From positions 744,001 to 808,000 of the forward strand of contig JABWDB010000067.1 in the NCBI GenBank assembly GCA_019614645.1: a DNA stretch of 64,000 bases, given 5' to 3'. This document shows positions 47,110 through 57,852 of the stretch, piece after piece. Source of the DNA: Stratiolaelaps scimitus (lineage: Eukaryota; Arthropoda; Arachnida; Mesostigmata; Laelapidae). The notes below the pieces were generated by a model. That model saw only the letters and a list, made by a program, of their open reading frames with translations. It ran no database searches and was not told the DNA's origin. Each line of letters starts with the position of its first letter. Position 1 is the first letter of the stretch. Position numbers and translations under genes: made by a program.

Positions 47110-48015
47110 CGAGGCCACTTGGTCCCGGGTCGATTGGAGCGTAGCTAGAGAATCCCAGGCTGTTCCTGGTTGCTGTCGCCTGGTCGGTCCATCGGTCGGT
47201 CGGCCGGTCGGTCGGTCGAAGACGCGGTAAAGTCTTGAGAACAGACATCGACGACCAAAGTGTAGAATCAATGATGAGAGGAATCAATCGGTCAAAGAAA
47301 ACTTAAAGGAATGACTTACATTAAATAGTGCATAACTGTTGATGAATGAGAAGAACAATACAATACAAGGTTTGGTTTATTAACGGAACTGCAGTCTTAT
47401 CACAACGCTTAAGTTCTCGTAAAAATAATAGCGAAAAAGTGTCGTCTCATGGATTATTTCAAATGCTACCGATTTCTGGAAACGGCGTTATTTACATCAA
47501 TGTTTTGATTATCATAAAAGTAACAGTATACAAGGGGCAACGCCCACACAAATTATATTCAGTCTATGCATTAATCGCAATTATAAATAAACAGACTTTC
47601 TCTGTTTCTCTGTTTCGTTTCATTATATAATAGTATACCCCAAAGGACACCTCTAAATTATTTACAAACAATCTATAAGTTATTAACAAAACATCTATAA
47701 ATGTCATTTGCTTTTTCAATTGCGTTATTGACAAATCAGACCCAATGGTTCCAAGTTCCCGGTTATCTATATGCCATCCCTGGTGGACAAATGGAATACT
47801 GGCCTGTAGGCCTTGTGGCTTAATATCTAAGAGAGCATAGAAAAAAAAATGTCTGTTGTGTGCTGTCTTATGAAATAGCATTATTCGATGCCTTGGAATA
47901 ATAACACAGATCGGGAGTAATTAGTGCATGATGTAGCATACGGGTATGTCTGTCTGAGGGAGGAAGCGTTTATAATATATATTAATGAACGTATTTAAAT
48001 AGGTAGAATATGTAG
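47110..48015. other. Intronic sequence, no gene recognised
   Basis: Contains a CGGT/CGGTCGGTC repeat near 47185-47217 and a SINE B tail at 47371-47420. Nothing else assignable. Confidence 0.4.
47371..47420 (-). repeat. SINE family B tail fragment
   Basis: TTTGGTTTATTAACGGAACT and CGCTTAAGTTCTCGT parallel the copy at 15186-15232. Confidence 0.5.
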
Positions 48016-48307
48016 ATTTCATTTTTCGAATATGCCAATCCTTGGGACTCTCTCTTACTCGCTTTGGATACATATTTGGTAGTGAAGAATTAAATTTTAG
48101 ATAATCAATCTCAGCTTAAAACGTTTTTGACAAACAGAAGCATTTGATTTATAATAACTTTTTCCTTCTATTTCATCGACAGGTTATTAATTGTGCTAAC
48201 ATGGAGAAACCTAATTATATTATATTATACATATATATTTATAAATTAGGATGTCCCGTTTCCGTGGAGAGAGAGTCCCAAGGATTGGCATATTAGAAAA
48301 ATGAAAT
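48016..48307. repeat. 40-bp inverted repeat pair (MITE-like)
   Basis: Bases 48016-48055 and 48268-48307 are reverse complements with one mismatch, sharing TATGCCAATCCTTGGGACTC. They enclose about 212 bp of noncoding AT-rich sequence. Long, near-perfect inverted ends suggest a nonautonomous DNA element, although no clear target duplication is visible. Confidence 0.75.
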
Positions 48308-48331
48308 CGACAATTTATATTATTATCATTA

Positions 48332-48379
<48 letters not shown>

Positions 48380-48400
48380 TAGGATGTCCCCTTTCCGTGG
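48246..48400 (+). repeat. Direct repeat of a mariner-TIR-like end around a (TA)n array
   Basis: TTAGGATGTCCCGTTTCCGT at 48246 and TTAGGATGTCCCCTTTCCGT at 48379 are the same 22-bp motif (each followed by GG) in the same orientation. Both are preceded by TATAAA. The first ~12 bases resemble the mariner tips at 45671 (TTAGGCTGTCCCC). A (TA)n tract (48337-48376) lies between them. Confidence 0.6.
48337..48376. repeat. (TA)n microsatellite
   Basis: A 40-bp TA tract. Confidence 0.95.
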
Positions 48401-49699
48401 TGGAAGCGTAGGTAGGGCGTGTGTGTCTGTGTGTATGCCAAATCAAGAAGAAGATGGTGAAATATTATATGACACGATAGATGTGGAAACAAGATACGCA
48501 TACCGTTTTTTCATGAAATATTATATAGCTATGTAGTATGATATCGATATATCATCCGACAGTATACCTATGAGTAACAAATCTGGGTCGGTACTTTTTT
48601 CACCCACTGTACCATATGCATATGTCCTTATATACATTTTCTGATTGTCGTGAGTGTATGAAGGCGGCCACGCAGTGGAACAGCCCGAAGTGGTATCAGA
48701 CGTCCGCATTCATACTGGACCACTACTGTATTATCATATAAAGCAACGACCGCCTCTATTTGCTTAGTGATACAGCTGCCTGGACTCAGCACAAACATCT
48801 AAAATAAGCCCGAGTATAGCGTAAACACCAACCCAAACTTTGTTGATCCTCTCACTCTGGCGTGTTCACCATTGCTACTGCTATCATCATCATCATCGGC
48901 GTGAGTGGATGATACCACTTCACCTTTCTGCTGTACACACCAAAGGGATGGGTGAGCTGACGTGGTTATTCGAATCTCTATTCCGACCTAGTTAGGATAC
49001 ACCCGAGCACGCGCTAATAAACGCTTGACTGAAATAGAAATATGGGACAGATAGAGAGACCGCAACCGGAGTAAGCGTTTTTCGTTATTGCCATCCATTT
49101 CATATGCGAGCATAGTGTCTCTATGCTGTCCCCTTCACAAAAGTACAGTATCAAGCATGTTTTGTGTGTTGTTTTGTTTGAGGCGAAGACATGGGTTTAT
49201 GAGGCTATAACCAGGCGTCATTCGTTGCTTATTATAATTAATACATCGTTGTGTACAGAATTATTTTTAAATGGAACAACTCAACAATAAAAAGAAGTTT
49301 AACCTATGCATTGTGCTTCCTCGCGAACGCGAGTTTCTGGAGATCACGGAACAGTGCGCTGGAGTTCAACGATTTCTCTACAATGCTCGCCTTGATACTA
49401 ATACTATGTGTTTACTAATTAAAATCGTTTGAGTAAACAATTGGCTCAACTAGCCCCGATATGTATAAATTCATTCCATGGGAATGAGTCCGTGTTTCGG
49501 CGATCCGAATGTGGTGATTGCGATATTTAGGGTGAAACACCATATAGGCCACTTTGTTAGGTGTGATTTTCGATATTTTAAGCTTCTAAACAGTAAGGAA
49601 CATTTTATGTATTGCGAGAGGTCCATTAGCATTAGCGGTTGAGTTAGTTTAATCTCTTTCGTAGATAAGGCTTTTGCAACGGCCTTCCAACAAGAGGAA
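48401..49699. other. Intronic sequence, no gene recognised
   Basis: An isolated ATGCTGTCCCCTTCACAAAA near 49122 resembles the mariner TIR tip at 45671 but has no partner. A CAT/ATC trinucleotide run is near 48884-48897. Confidence 0.4.
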
Positions 49700-49840
49700 A
49701 CACGTTGGTGTACCTCCACCGTCGCCCCCCAGCGCGGGTTCGCTTCTCACCAGTGCGCATTTACATTTGAGGAACCCCATTTTACGAAGCAGTGTAAAAA
49801 GCAATTCCCTGGACGTTAAACGTTGGCTGACAGTCAGCCC
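49700..49840 (+). repeat. tRNA-derived SINE, family A
   Basis: B-box-like GCGGGTTCGCTTCTC is followed by CCAGTGCGCATTTACATTTG, ACGAAGCAGTG and the terminal GTTGGCTGACAGTCAGCCC. The order matches the family A copies at 6300 and 9389. Confidence 0.55.
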
Positions 49841-50893
49841 AAAATGATGATTTTGGTAAAGCTTTTTCCCGTACGCTGTGTGTTAAACACGTTATATATT
49901 CTGTATGGATTGACGCGAATTGTGTATATTGTGAGAGACGACTCGAACGAGCGAGCCTCTGGGTTCGGCTAAATTAAGCGATTCTGTGTTAGCCGACCGC
50001 ACCGCCTCCGCACCTCCGAACACTTCTGACTGAAATGTTTAAACAATAATTGTTTTTTAAACGATCTCCTATACAAATTGAGTCATTATGCACCTATATT
50101 ATTTGTCGCGAAATTCAACGTTTACTACTATTGAATACGGAACTTCGGGAGCAAACATATTTGATTAAGCATTCACTCGTTCTGTTCCTAAAGTAAATAC
50201 TCAATTATCACGAAATATGGCTAACATAAATGCTGAATATTGTTAATTCTATTACTTGCACTATTCCTACTACTTCTATCGCTATTTTAGTTTATTAAAA
50301 TCGACGACGAGTTGTTAAAACACGGCGTCTATATCATTCGATCTGACGGGCTAACAGTCTTCATTTCAGTTCTCAATGTACAGACTGTTGGCAGCTAAAG
50401 GTTTCAATGGTGCTCTCTCTATCGGATCCGTCAGGATCTAGATAGAACTATCGGAAAAGTAAACGTCGATAATGTAGACAAATTGATTTTTCTCGAAATG
50501 AATGTTTGGGGGTTTAGGTGTCATGGCAAAATACTCTTGGTTGGGGTGGTTAAACAGGGTGTTGCTTCGAAAGGCAGGGCCATGACGGCTTTTAGAGAGT
50601 GCCGTTGCTTTTCGTTACAGGTCATTTACAAGCAATAGGCTAAATCTAGTTTATATTACTTTGACCAATGTTTGCTCACCCAAAATTCGATGTCCAAATA
50701 CCACCTTAAATGTTATAACAACCCTTTACTATGATATGACAGAATATATTGATCTCATTATTGCTCTCAAAATTATTGAAAGAAGTGTGTGTATCGTATT
50801 AATCCATCTGCTTTATATTTAATTACTCATTTTTTTCGACCGACCGCTTTCTCTTTTTTGTCATTATAGTTATCATAATTTTCTCTTTTTCAG
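49841..50893. other. Intronic sequence before the MICU exon
   Basis: AT-rich sequence ending in a strong polypyrimidine tract (TAATTTTCTCTTTTTCAG) at the 50894 acceptor. No gene seen. Confidence 0.5.
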
Positions 50894-51047
50894 TACGACT
50901 CACCGTCTGATCATGCAGCAGCGGAAGAGCTCCAATTAACTCCACGTGAGAAGCGATTCATGAGGTTCGCTTCGGTCGAGTTCGATGGTCAACTTTATAT
51001 GACACCGCAGGATTTCCTCGACTCGGTCACAGATCCTGATCCACGCA
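50894..51047 (+). CDS. MICU3: MICU2/MICU3-family exon (region before the first EF-hand)
   Basis: A classic acceptor (TTTTCTCTTTTTCAG) and a consensus donor (CGCA|GTAAGT) bound 154 bp: 51 codons in phase 0 plus one base. The peptide contains LTPREKRFMRFASVEFDGQL followed by YMTPQDFLDSVTDPDPR. The pattern REKRFxxFASVExxGQLxMTPxDFLxSV is the conserved start of the MICU core, just ahead of the EF-hand region, and is closest to MICU3-like and MICU2-like proteins as I know them. These EF-hand proteins sit in the mitochondrial intermembrane space and set the calcium threshold of the uniporter. The next exon must start in phase 1 and should encode the TPPxxKGSSxLFRNL region, which is not in this window. 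The MICU3 versus MICU2 assignment is tentative. Confidence 0.9.
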
Positions 51048-51816
51048 GTAAGTCATTTAGACCTATAAGATACGTAAATCAACATTTTCTTTGTCGAAGT
51101 TACTTTAATCTATTGGCTCTATAAAGTTTACGAAAAATTAGCGAGACCTATACATAGTAGATAGGCTACAGTTTAGACGCAACCCTGAACGCGTTGAATT
51201 ATGAGCTCAAATCTCAACCTTTGCCTTTGATTAACGGCTGAGTGGTAGTACTTATTCGTACTTACCCGCACCATACAACAACTACGAGAAATGACAACAA
51301 TTGGAGGAAACTCTATTCTTCCATGAGGTCACGGCACGATTTGACCCTGCCACTTGTGATATATATCCCACTAGGACTTGATCCAGGCGTATTCAGGCTG
51401 TATCACTGGCTGTACTATTACACAACATAGCCGCCTTAAACCCCTTTTTCTATAAAGATTACTCTAAAGATTGCTCAAATGTAATACTACATTTCGACAC
51501 AGTACAAATGATCAGTCGCAGGTCAAAGCAAACTGCGCATCGGCTATGGTAGCTGCTGCGTTGTTATACCCTCTCTCTTTCTCCCTTCACGGATATACAG
51601 TGACACGCACCCGCCCAGAGGTACGTGTTTGTGTGTGTGTTCTTCGATGAGCGTGCGTCATTAAATACTTGTTTTATGTTGTTATATCTGTTATGCACGT
51701 AGTAATCACTATCATTATGGCATACCTCTTGAAGTGTAGCGTGGATGTGTAGCTTTTCCATCCTGTTTTGAGCAGATCAGGTAAGGTCTATATTCTATCT
51801 GGATGCTTCTCAAGAG
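51048..51816. other. Intronic sequence after the MICU exon
   Basis: Begins at the GTAAGT donor. No exon or element recognised. A short TG repeat lies near 51629-51640. Confidence 0.5.
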
Positions 51817-52212
51817 GAATGGTTACAATTTCAATAAAAAATGGTAACAAGAATGGTTACAATTTCAATAAAAAATGGTAACAAGAATGGTTACAATTTC
51901 AATAAAAAATGGTAACAAGAATGGTTACAATTTCAATAAAAAATGGTAACAAGAATGGTTACAATTTCAATAAAAAATGGTAACAAGAATGGTTACAATT
52001 TCAATAAAAAATGGTAACAAGAATGGTTACAATTTCAATAAAAAATGGTAACAAGAATGGTTACAATTTCAATAAAAAATGGTAACAAGAATGGTTACAA
52101 TTTCAATAAAAAATGGTAACAAGAATGGTTACAATTTCAATAAAAAATGGTAACAAGAATGGTTACAATTTCAATAAAAAATGGTAACAAGAATGGTTAC
52201 AATTTCAATAAA
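51817..52212. repeat. Homogeneous 34-bp minisatellite, 11 full units plus a partial
   Basis: Tandem units of 34 bp (GAATGGTTACAATTTCAATA then AAAAATGGTAACAA) repeat 11 times from 51817. A 22-bp partial unit from 52191 ends the array. I see no substitutions among units. There are no spacers, so this is not CRISPR. Each unit contains the imperfectly related hexamers GGTTAC and GGTAAC. Confidence 0.97.
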
Positions 52213-52559
52213 TAAAAAATTTATAATAGACAGCCGTATTTCCAATGACGTTCCCGTCTGAGCAATGTATGGCTTTCCACGCCCTTAGAGAATGCTGTAC
52301 ATTATATTGTGGTTTTCTGGGCAGCGGTCTTGTTCTCGGTTCAATTTGACCAACATAGTTGACAATTTCTCTGGGTAACTAAACAGTACTGCATCCTTTC
52401 CGAACATCCTGGTTAGCCGCGAAGGGTGATGGTCTACCGGATGGGAGTAGGATATATTATACAACAGACCGATCTGCTTATTTTTGGGTCTCGTGTTCTC
52501 CCTTCGATTCTACCAGCAGCAGATAGTTGCAAGACTACCTATTGTTCTACCTCGTAGGT
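52213..52559. other. Intronic sequence, possibly part of the adjacent decayed retroelement
   Basis: On the minus strand some short stretches continue downstream of the reverse transcriptase-like remnant, but no motif is certain. Confidence 0.3.
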
Positions 52560-52883
52560 GAACAATGGGATATCATCGCTTCCTGAAAGCGCCGGTTTAG
52601 TCGACTTAGCTTTCAAATGTTCACATTGTTGTAAAATATCAGACCCGAGAATTTTTTTTACCACAATCACATGACTGATGCTGTATGAAACAAGTTGTTT
52701 TAGAGATCGCCGCTTAAATAACCAGCCATGCTCTTCTTAGCGTATGCGTAAGTTCAGAAACCGGATTCTACCCTGATCCGCATTCCCCGTGGTGAACATC
52801 AAGCTGTGAAATCTTACCATTTGTCTAGCGTTCTGTTCTTGGTTAGCAAGCAAGAAGTCATTGACATATCTCATTATCCACAT
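52560..52883 (-). pseudogene. Probable Penelope-like reverse transcriptase remnant
   Basis: The minus-strand frame from 52883 reads MWIMRYVNDFLLANQEQNAR and, 27 residues after that stretch, GRIRFLNLRIR and a stop. This order matches the RYVDD catalytic box and the downstream PFLDLxIxR block of Penelope-like element reverse transcriptases. Here the YVDD has become YVND and FLDL has become FLNL. After the stop the same frame continues (WLFKRRSLKQLVSYSISHVI) where such proteins have the YRKPTHT region. The upstream RT blocks and a GIY-YIG nuclease are not recognisable. The element would be long dead. Confidence 0.45.
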
Positions 52884-55800
52884 TGTACCACCTTTAACTA
52901 TCTAACCTCTGATCCACGAGTTAACTTTAGCCAGATACAGGTCGCCTGGCGAATCTTTGCAAACACACGCCTTTCGAGTTAGAACTTGCACTGTTTGGAT
53001 ATGACTATTGTTGATGCAGTAGTGAAAATGGATTTATATATATATATACATATATATATATCTTGGCGTGGGATATAGCAATTGCGCATAATGAAGGCAT
53101 TTCTCGGCAGACAAACGGAGCGACGTTATCGGCATATTCATAGTCACACCTTACTGACCTGACATTTATGGCACCCAGAGCTATTAATCTCTAAAATATA
53201 TATAATGATATTGAGAGCAAATCTAGCTGCTCTCTAGAATATCCTAATAAAGTGTGGTCATGTGTCTGTTTACGTCAGAAGTGTGAAGCCTGAAGAGTCT
53301 TCTAATCCCTCAAGTGTATGCTGGACTGTTCTGGGCAACTTGCTATAGAAAGTAACATAAAGGCTGCAAAGGAAGTTCGTCCACAGTAACCTACATTAAC
53401 TTAGGGGGGGTATGTCATAAACTCGCTATATGAGGTACCCAAGAGTAGCTATGGTGCATCAAGGGTATTCAGAAATCAGTTAACATTTCAGTGCCATTGC
53501 GGCATAGCTTACACTTCTACTATCGGTGCTAATGTTTGATATCATTTGTATAGCGTGCATCAAAATGTCATAAAGAGATTTTTCAACAGTATTCCATACG
53601 TTCAAAGAAAACCATGGGGAGATGGAGAAAATACCGATGCGCCTCATCAATTCGACCCATAATCATCTTCATCACCGTCGCCGTCGTTGTCGCAGTCATC
53701 GGCTGACAGAGGCCGACGGCAGGTGTGGGAAAGTTGAAGAGATATGTCCGATATTGATCTGCTGCGCACGGGATACTCGTTCTACTGCTGTTAGAGAGCA
53801 ATAACGTGCCATTCTAGGTGTGGGTTCATAGGAGAACATGGATAGGCAGCGATGTAGGAAACCAATTGGGAATCTGCACGTCAGCATTAACATAAATGAC
53901 AGGTGCTTAATTATCGTCGGTTGCTGTAGTTGCCAACTGGTCATGAATTGACCCTCAACGCCCGCACAGTACTTATATCCGGAAATAGTTAGACCCTGGA
54001 ACTATTGGGTACATCTGTAAACACATGAGGACCCATAGTCACACGGCTAGTTAAGTCTATTATATATTTATTACTAACATTTATTACACGTTTTTCTGTA
54101 GTATCGCTGATTTTGATAATCTTCGTGACGGGAGGGGACCACCCAAACGGGTTACATTTTTTGATTCTATCCGGAAATCGTGTGGTTGCCGTTTTATTGG
54201 GATGGTGTGGAATCAGTGTGGCGGTAGCTACTAACAACCGAACACCAGGAGACTATCCCAAGTTACTGATAAATGTGAAAAAGGTCTCTCTTGCTGCAGT
54301 AAAGAGTTGACTAAAGCGTAGCTTCGGAGAGCAAATATATTCCGTCGAAAGTCCTTAATGTAGAGTCTTCCACATAAGCAGGTTGGAGAACCCAGCCCGG
54401 GTACTATGGTTTAACTTTTTAATCCCACAAATGTTTAAGCAAATACCGTCCATGACTTTAAAGATTAACATACAGGCCATATAGTATATGATGGAAATAA
54501 TAGAATATGAATATCAGAAGCCATGTATCATAATACATGCTAAGATACCTCATGCCATTATGATTGCTCCGAGTCCCAGTAACGATCGACAAGAGAAATT
54601 CTATTGTGGGGGTTGCGATGCGACCGTCGAACGACAGCATTCGAACCATATTCTCAAGCACTTTCTATTGTGACGTTGTTCATACTATGCAAAGTAAGCG
54701 ATAATTTGGAAACGTGGTTGAGGTAATAATAGAGCCTTAGGGTTTAGTGGGTAGCAATCGATCGCTAGCTATCGGCAATGTCGTTTATCTGCGATCGAGA
54801 TAAACTCCAGGTACCGTTTCGAGTATTGACATTTAAGCGGGGGGGGGGGAATTGTTTTAAACTGTGCTTTGTTGTTACTACCATCTGCTGGTCTAAGTAC
54901 ACAAAACATATTATACGTAATTATCGTAACTTGGCTTTGACGCAGTTAGTTAGTTATTATCTCCAAAGCTCAATAGATCCGTACTCCAAAGCTCAATATG
55001 ATGTCAAACTTGCCCATTGCATATCATCAATAGAAGAGTTTCTTGGACCTTCTTCTCACATGTCGTCATGACTAATCAACTTCGTTGAAGCCCGAAAAAT
55101 GATTGCGAATTCCACTCCCATGCTATTGTCGTTGACGTGTCTTTTCATTTGCACTAAGTTTAGTTAAAACTGAAATATGTTATTGATGGGGAACAGGTTT
55201 GATGGTTCGGGAGAACACCTTTACGTCTAAATTATGATGTAATTTCTCTTTATTTTAGCTTCTAGATGCATGGCTATATGGGTGTGAAAACATACATTTT
55301 ATCGCTCATCATCTAAGCACACCTTTTTTATTTAAGCACTCATGTTGAATAAGTTGTGTCTTGGATTGGAGTCTGCAGCCTTCGGCGTTTTACAGCCAGA
55401 CACCTAGACACCGCTTGTCACCGTGAAGATATTAGGTTCAGGGTTTGTGAAACCCTAAGAGGCTGCTTTTTAAGCCTTTCCGGCTGTAGTTTCAGGTCAA
55501 CCGCGTTCGCCTTTATCCCCAGTCACTAATGATTCTAAAGAGGCCTGGTTGAGATATTCGTTACTATTCATTTACAGTCGTAAGCTACTCTAGTTATAAT
55601 AAGCTGCACTCTACATATCGACGGTCCACGACAAGGAAGATAGGTACGACGGTCTAATTACGCTTGAAAAACCATGGGACGGTTTCCCAAGAGTTTAGTA
55701 CCATAGATAATAGTTCGGAAATGAAGAGGGCGTTCTTGTCGAAGTTCCTTATAATCTCATCATTTACAAAGCCGCCCATCCATTACGTGTTCCTCTCCAC

Positions 55801-57814
55801 TTCGTTCAGAGGTTCACTCTGGTTCGCGGGATCAGAAAAGTCCCTATTTGTCAAAAAAAGAAAGGTTCGCTCTGTGCAACACTCGTGGAAGGCTGGGCTT
55901 AAGCCGAATGGGTATAAAACAACTTGTAAAAATATCGGGAGCGACCAAAATATTGGCTAGGCAAAACTGTCTGCTATTTCAACTAGGATAGTGTCGGTGT
56001 CATTCATTCGAATAAATGGCGGTGTAGACATACGAGGGGTACAGAATCTCGCTACCGAAAACGAAGGCAGCTCACACGGCAGGAGGTCTTTCCGTGGTAT
56101 ACACGTGTGCGGGCGGCATAAGGGTGACGTTCTAGATTGTTAAGGATTTCATGCACTCGGAGACCTATTCAGTTTGAAAGGAAACAACGTATGGTGTTAG
56201 CGGAGGACGTCTTGTGCATTCGTTTTGTCGTTGATGGCGTTTTCTATGCGTTTGCGCTCGGAAATTCAATTGACAGTTGAAGATACACTCTCTTCAGTAA
56301 ACGTGGTTTATGTTTAAAGTTTTCCTAATATCTGCATATATATATATTTATATATACGAGAACATTTTTATTAGAGTTTAGGCGGGCGTGACCATATTGG
56401 ATTCGCATTCTTAGTCATCTTATAGTTGGCCTGCTTTACGTTTAGGTTTTAGTATTTCTATTTCTTGCACTAATTCCTACGTAATTATACTTGTCCTTGC
56501 TTCTTTTCTAGCATGCATTAAGCGAGAATATAGACAAATATTAAGATTATGTAAATTGTTAAAAATGTATCACCGATGAAAATAATGAGGCCCGATAACG
56601 ATTATGTCTTCACGGAACTCCTAAGCCCGCTATGGGCCAGCTGCCCTTTTTCCACTTTGACAGTGAAAGAATAAAAGAGACAACTACCAGACCACACGCC
56701 ACTGGTCCATGAGAATTCTCTCAGCGGCGCCCAACCTCATACGCTCACTTCTTTGACTGTCTGACTACCATGGCTGTACGAACCGTTTCGTGGGATGGGG
56801 CAGTATGAAGGCAAGCGAAGTATCCTCTATATCTTGAAAAATACAACCGGGAGACTCCTACAACGCCCTGCCCCGAGGCGATATCCAACTAGAGCCTGAG
56901 CTCTTATCTTCTGTACCTCCTATACGGATTCGGAGAAAGTACTCCGACATCTCTAACCAGCCCGACTGTTATGAATATAGCAGGTGTACATGTACAAACC
57001 CCGCTTCTGGGTACCTCTCCTGAAGGGAAATTGGCATTGTTACGGAGTTGGCCCGACACTCTCGACATCGCGAAATCGACCATTCTTTCTAGAAACCTAA
57101 CGCAACCAGTGGCTTCATCGCGTGAATTATTTTCATCGATTGATGATGTGGCTTTTCTGAAGAAAGTTTTTGTTCTGATGTGCGTTCATAAATCCATACG
57201 CCCCACCGACGTGTTTAAAAGGAATAGAATAACTGTTACAGGATAAAATGAGCATGTCCGCGAATGACTGGATAACTCCTATTTATTTATGCATCTATTT
57301 ATCTATCTCTCGCTTCTGAATAAGCTGACAGGTGAACTTGTCATCAAAATGCCCAGAACTAGTTTTCACGTAGCTTTTAATTCCAATGAGTATAATGAGG
57401 ATAACATTATTTGTCTCTACTGAGGCAGCATTCATTCATGAAATTTAATTCCCGCCACATTTCCCGTCTTAGCTAAAATAACTGAAGTGACAGCTCTCGT
57501 TGCTATTTTAGAATCAACTACAAGAAGTGGGATTAATACATTTGTGTGTCTTTGAAACAACTGGCAATCGAGTGGAGCGCTGTGCGCCAACCCGTTGCCT
57601 TTGTATCGTCATTTACGCCTATTTGCTTGGTGATAGCTTGCAAATTAAATACAGCCCATTACGTGCATGAAGAGAATGAAGTTTGCTGCCAGTAAAATAT
57701 TTTTGTCGATTGTGTATGTGGTACACAGAGAGTTTTGCACACATTAACCAACTTGTGTTTGTAACACTTGGAATGCTCCAAGTGGTTTTACTCTACCGAT
57801 ATAGGCATTAATAT

Positions 57815-57820
<6 letters not shown>

Positions 57821-57850
<30 letters not shown>
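57821..57850. repeat. (TA)n microsatellite
   Basis: A 30-bp TA tract with a short imperfect extension to the left. Confidence 0.9.

Positions 57851-57852
<2 letters not shown>

Noticed and set aside
51817..52212. Regular repeats that could suggest a CRISPR array
   Set aside because: Units are contiguous with no variable spacers and the context is a eukaryotic intron; it is a minisatellite.
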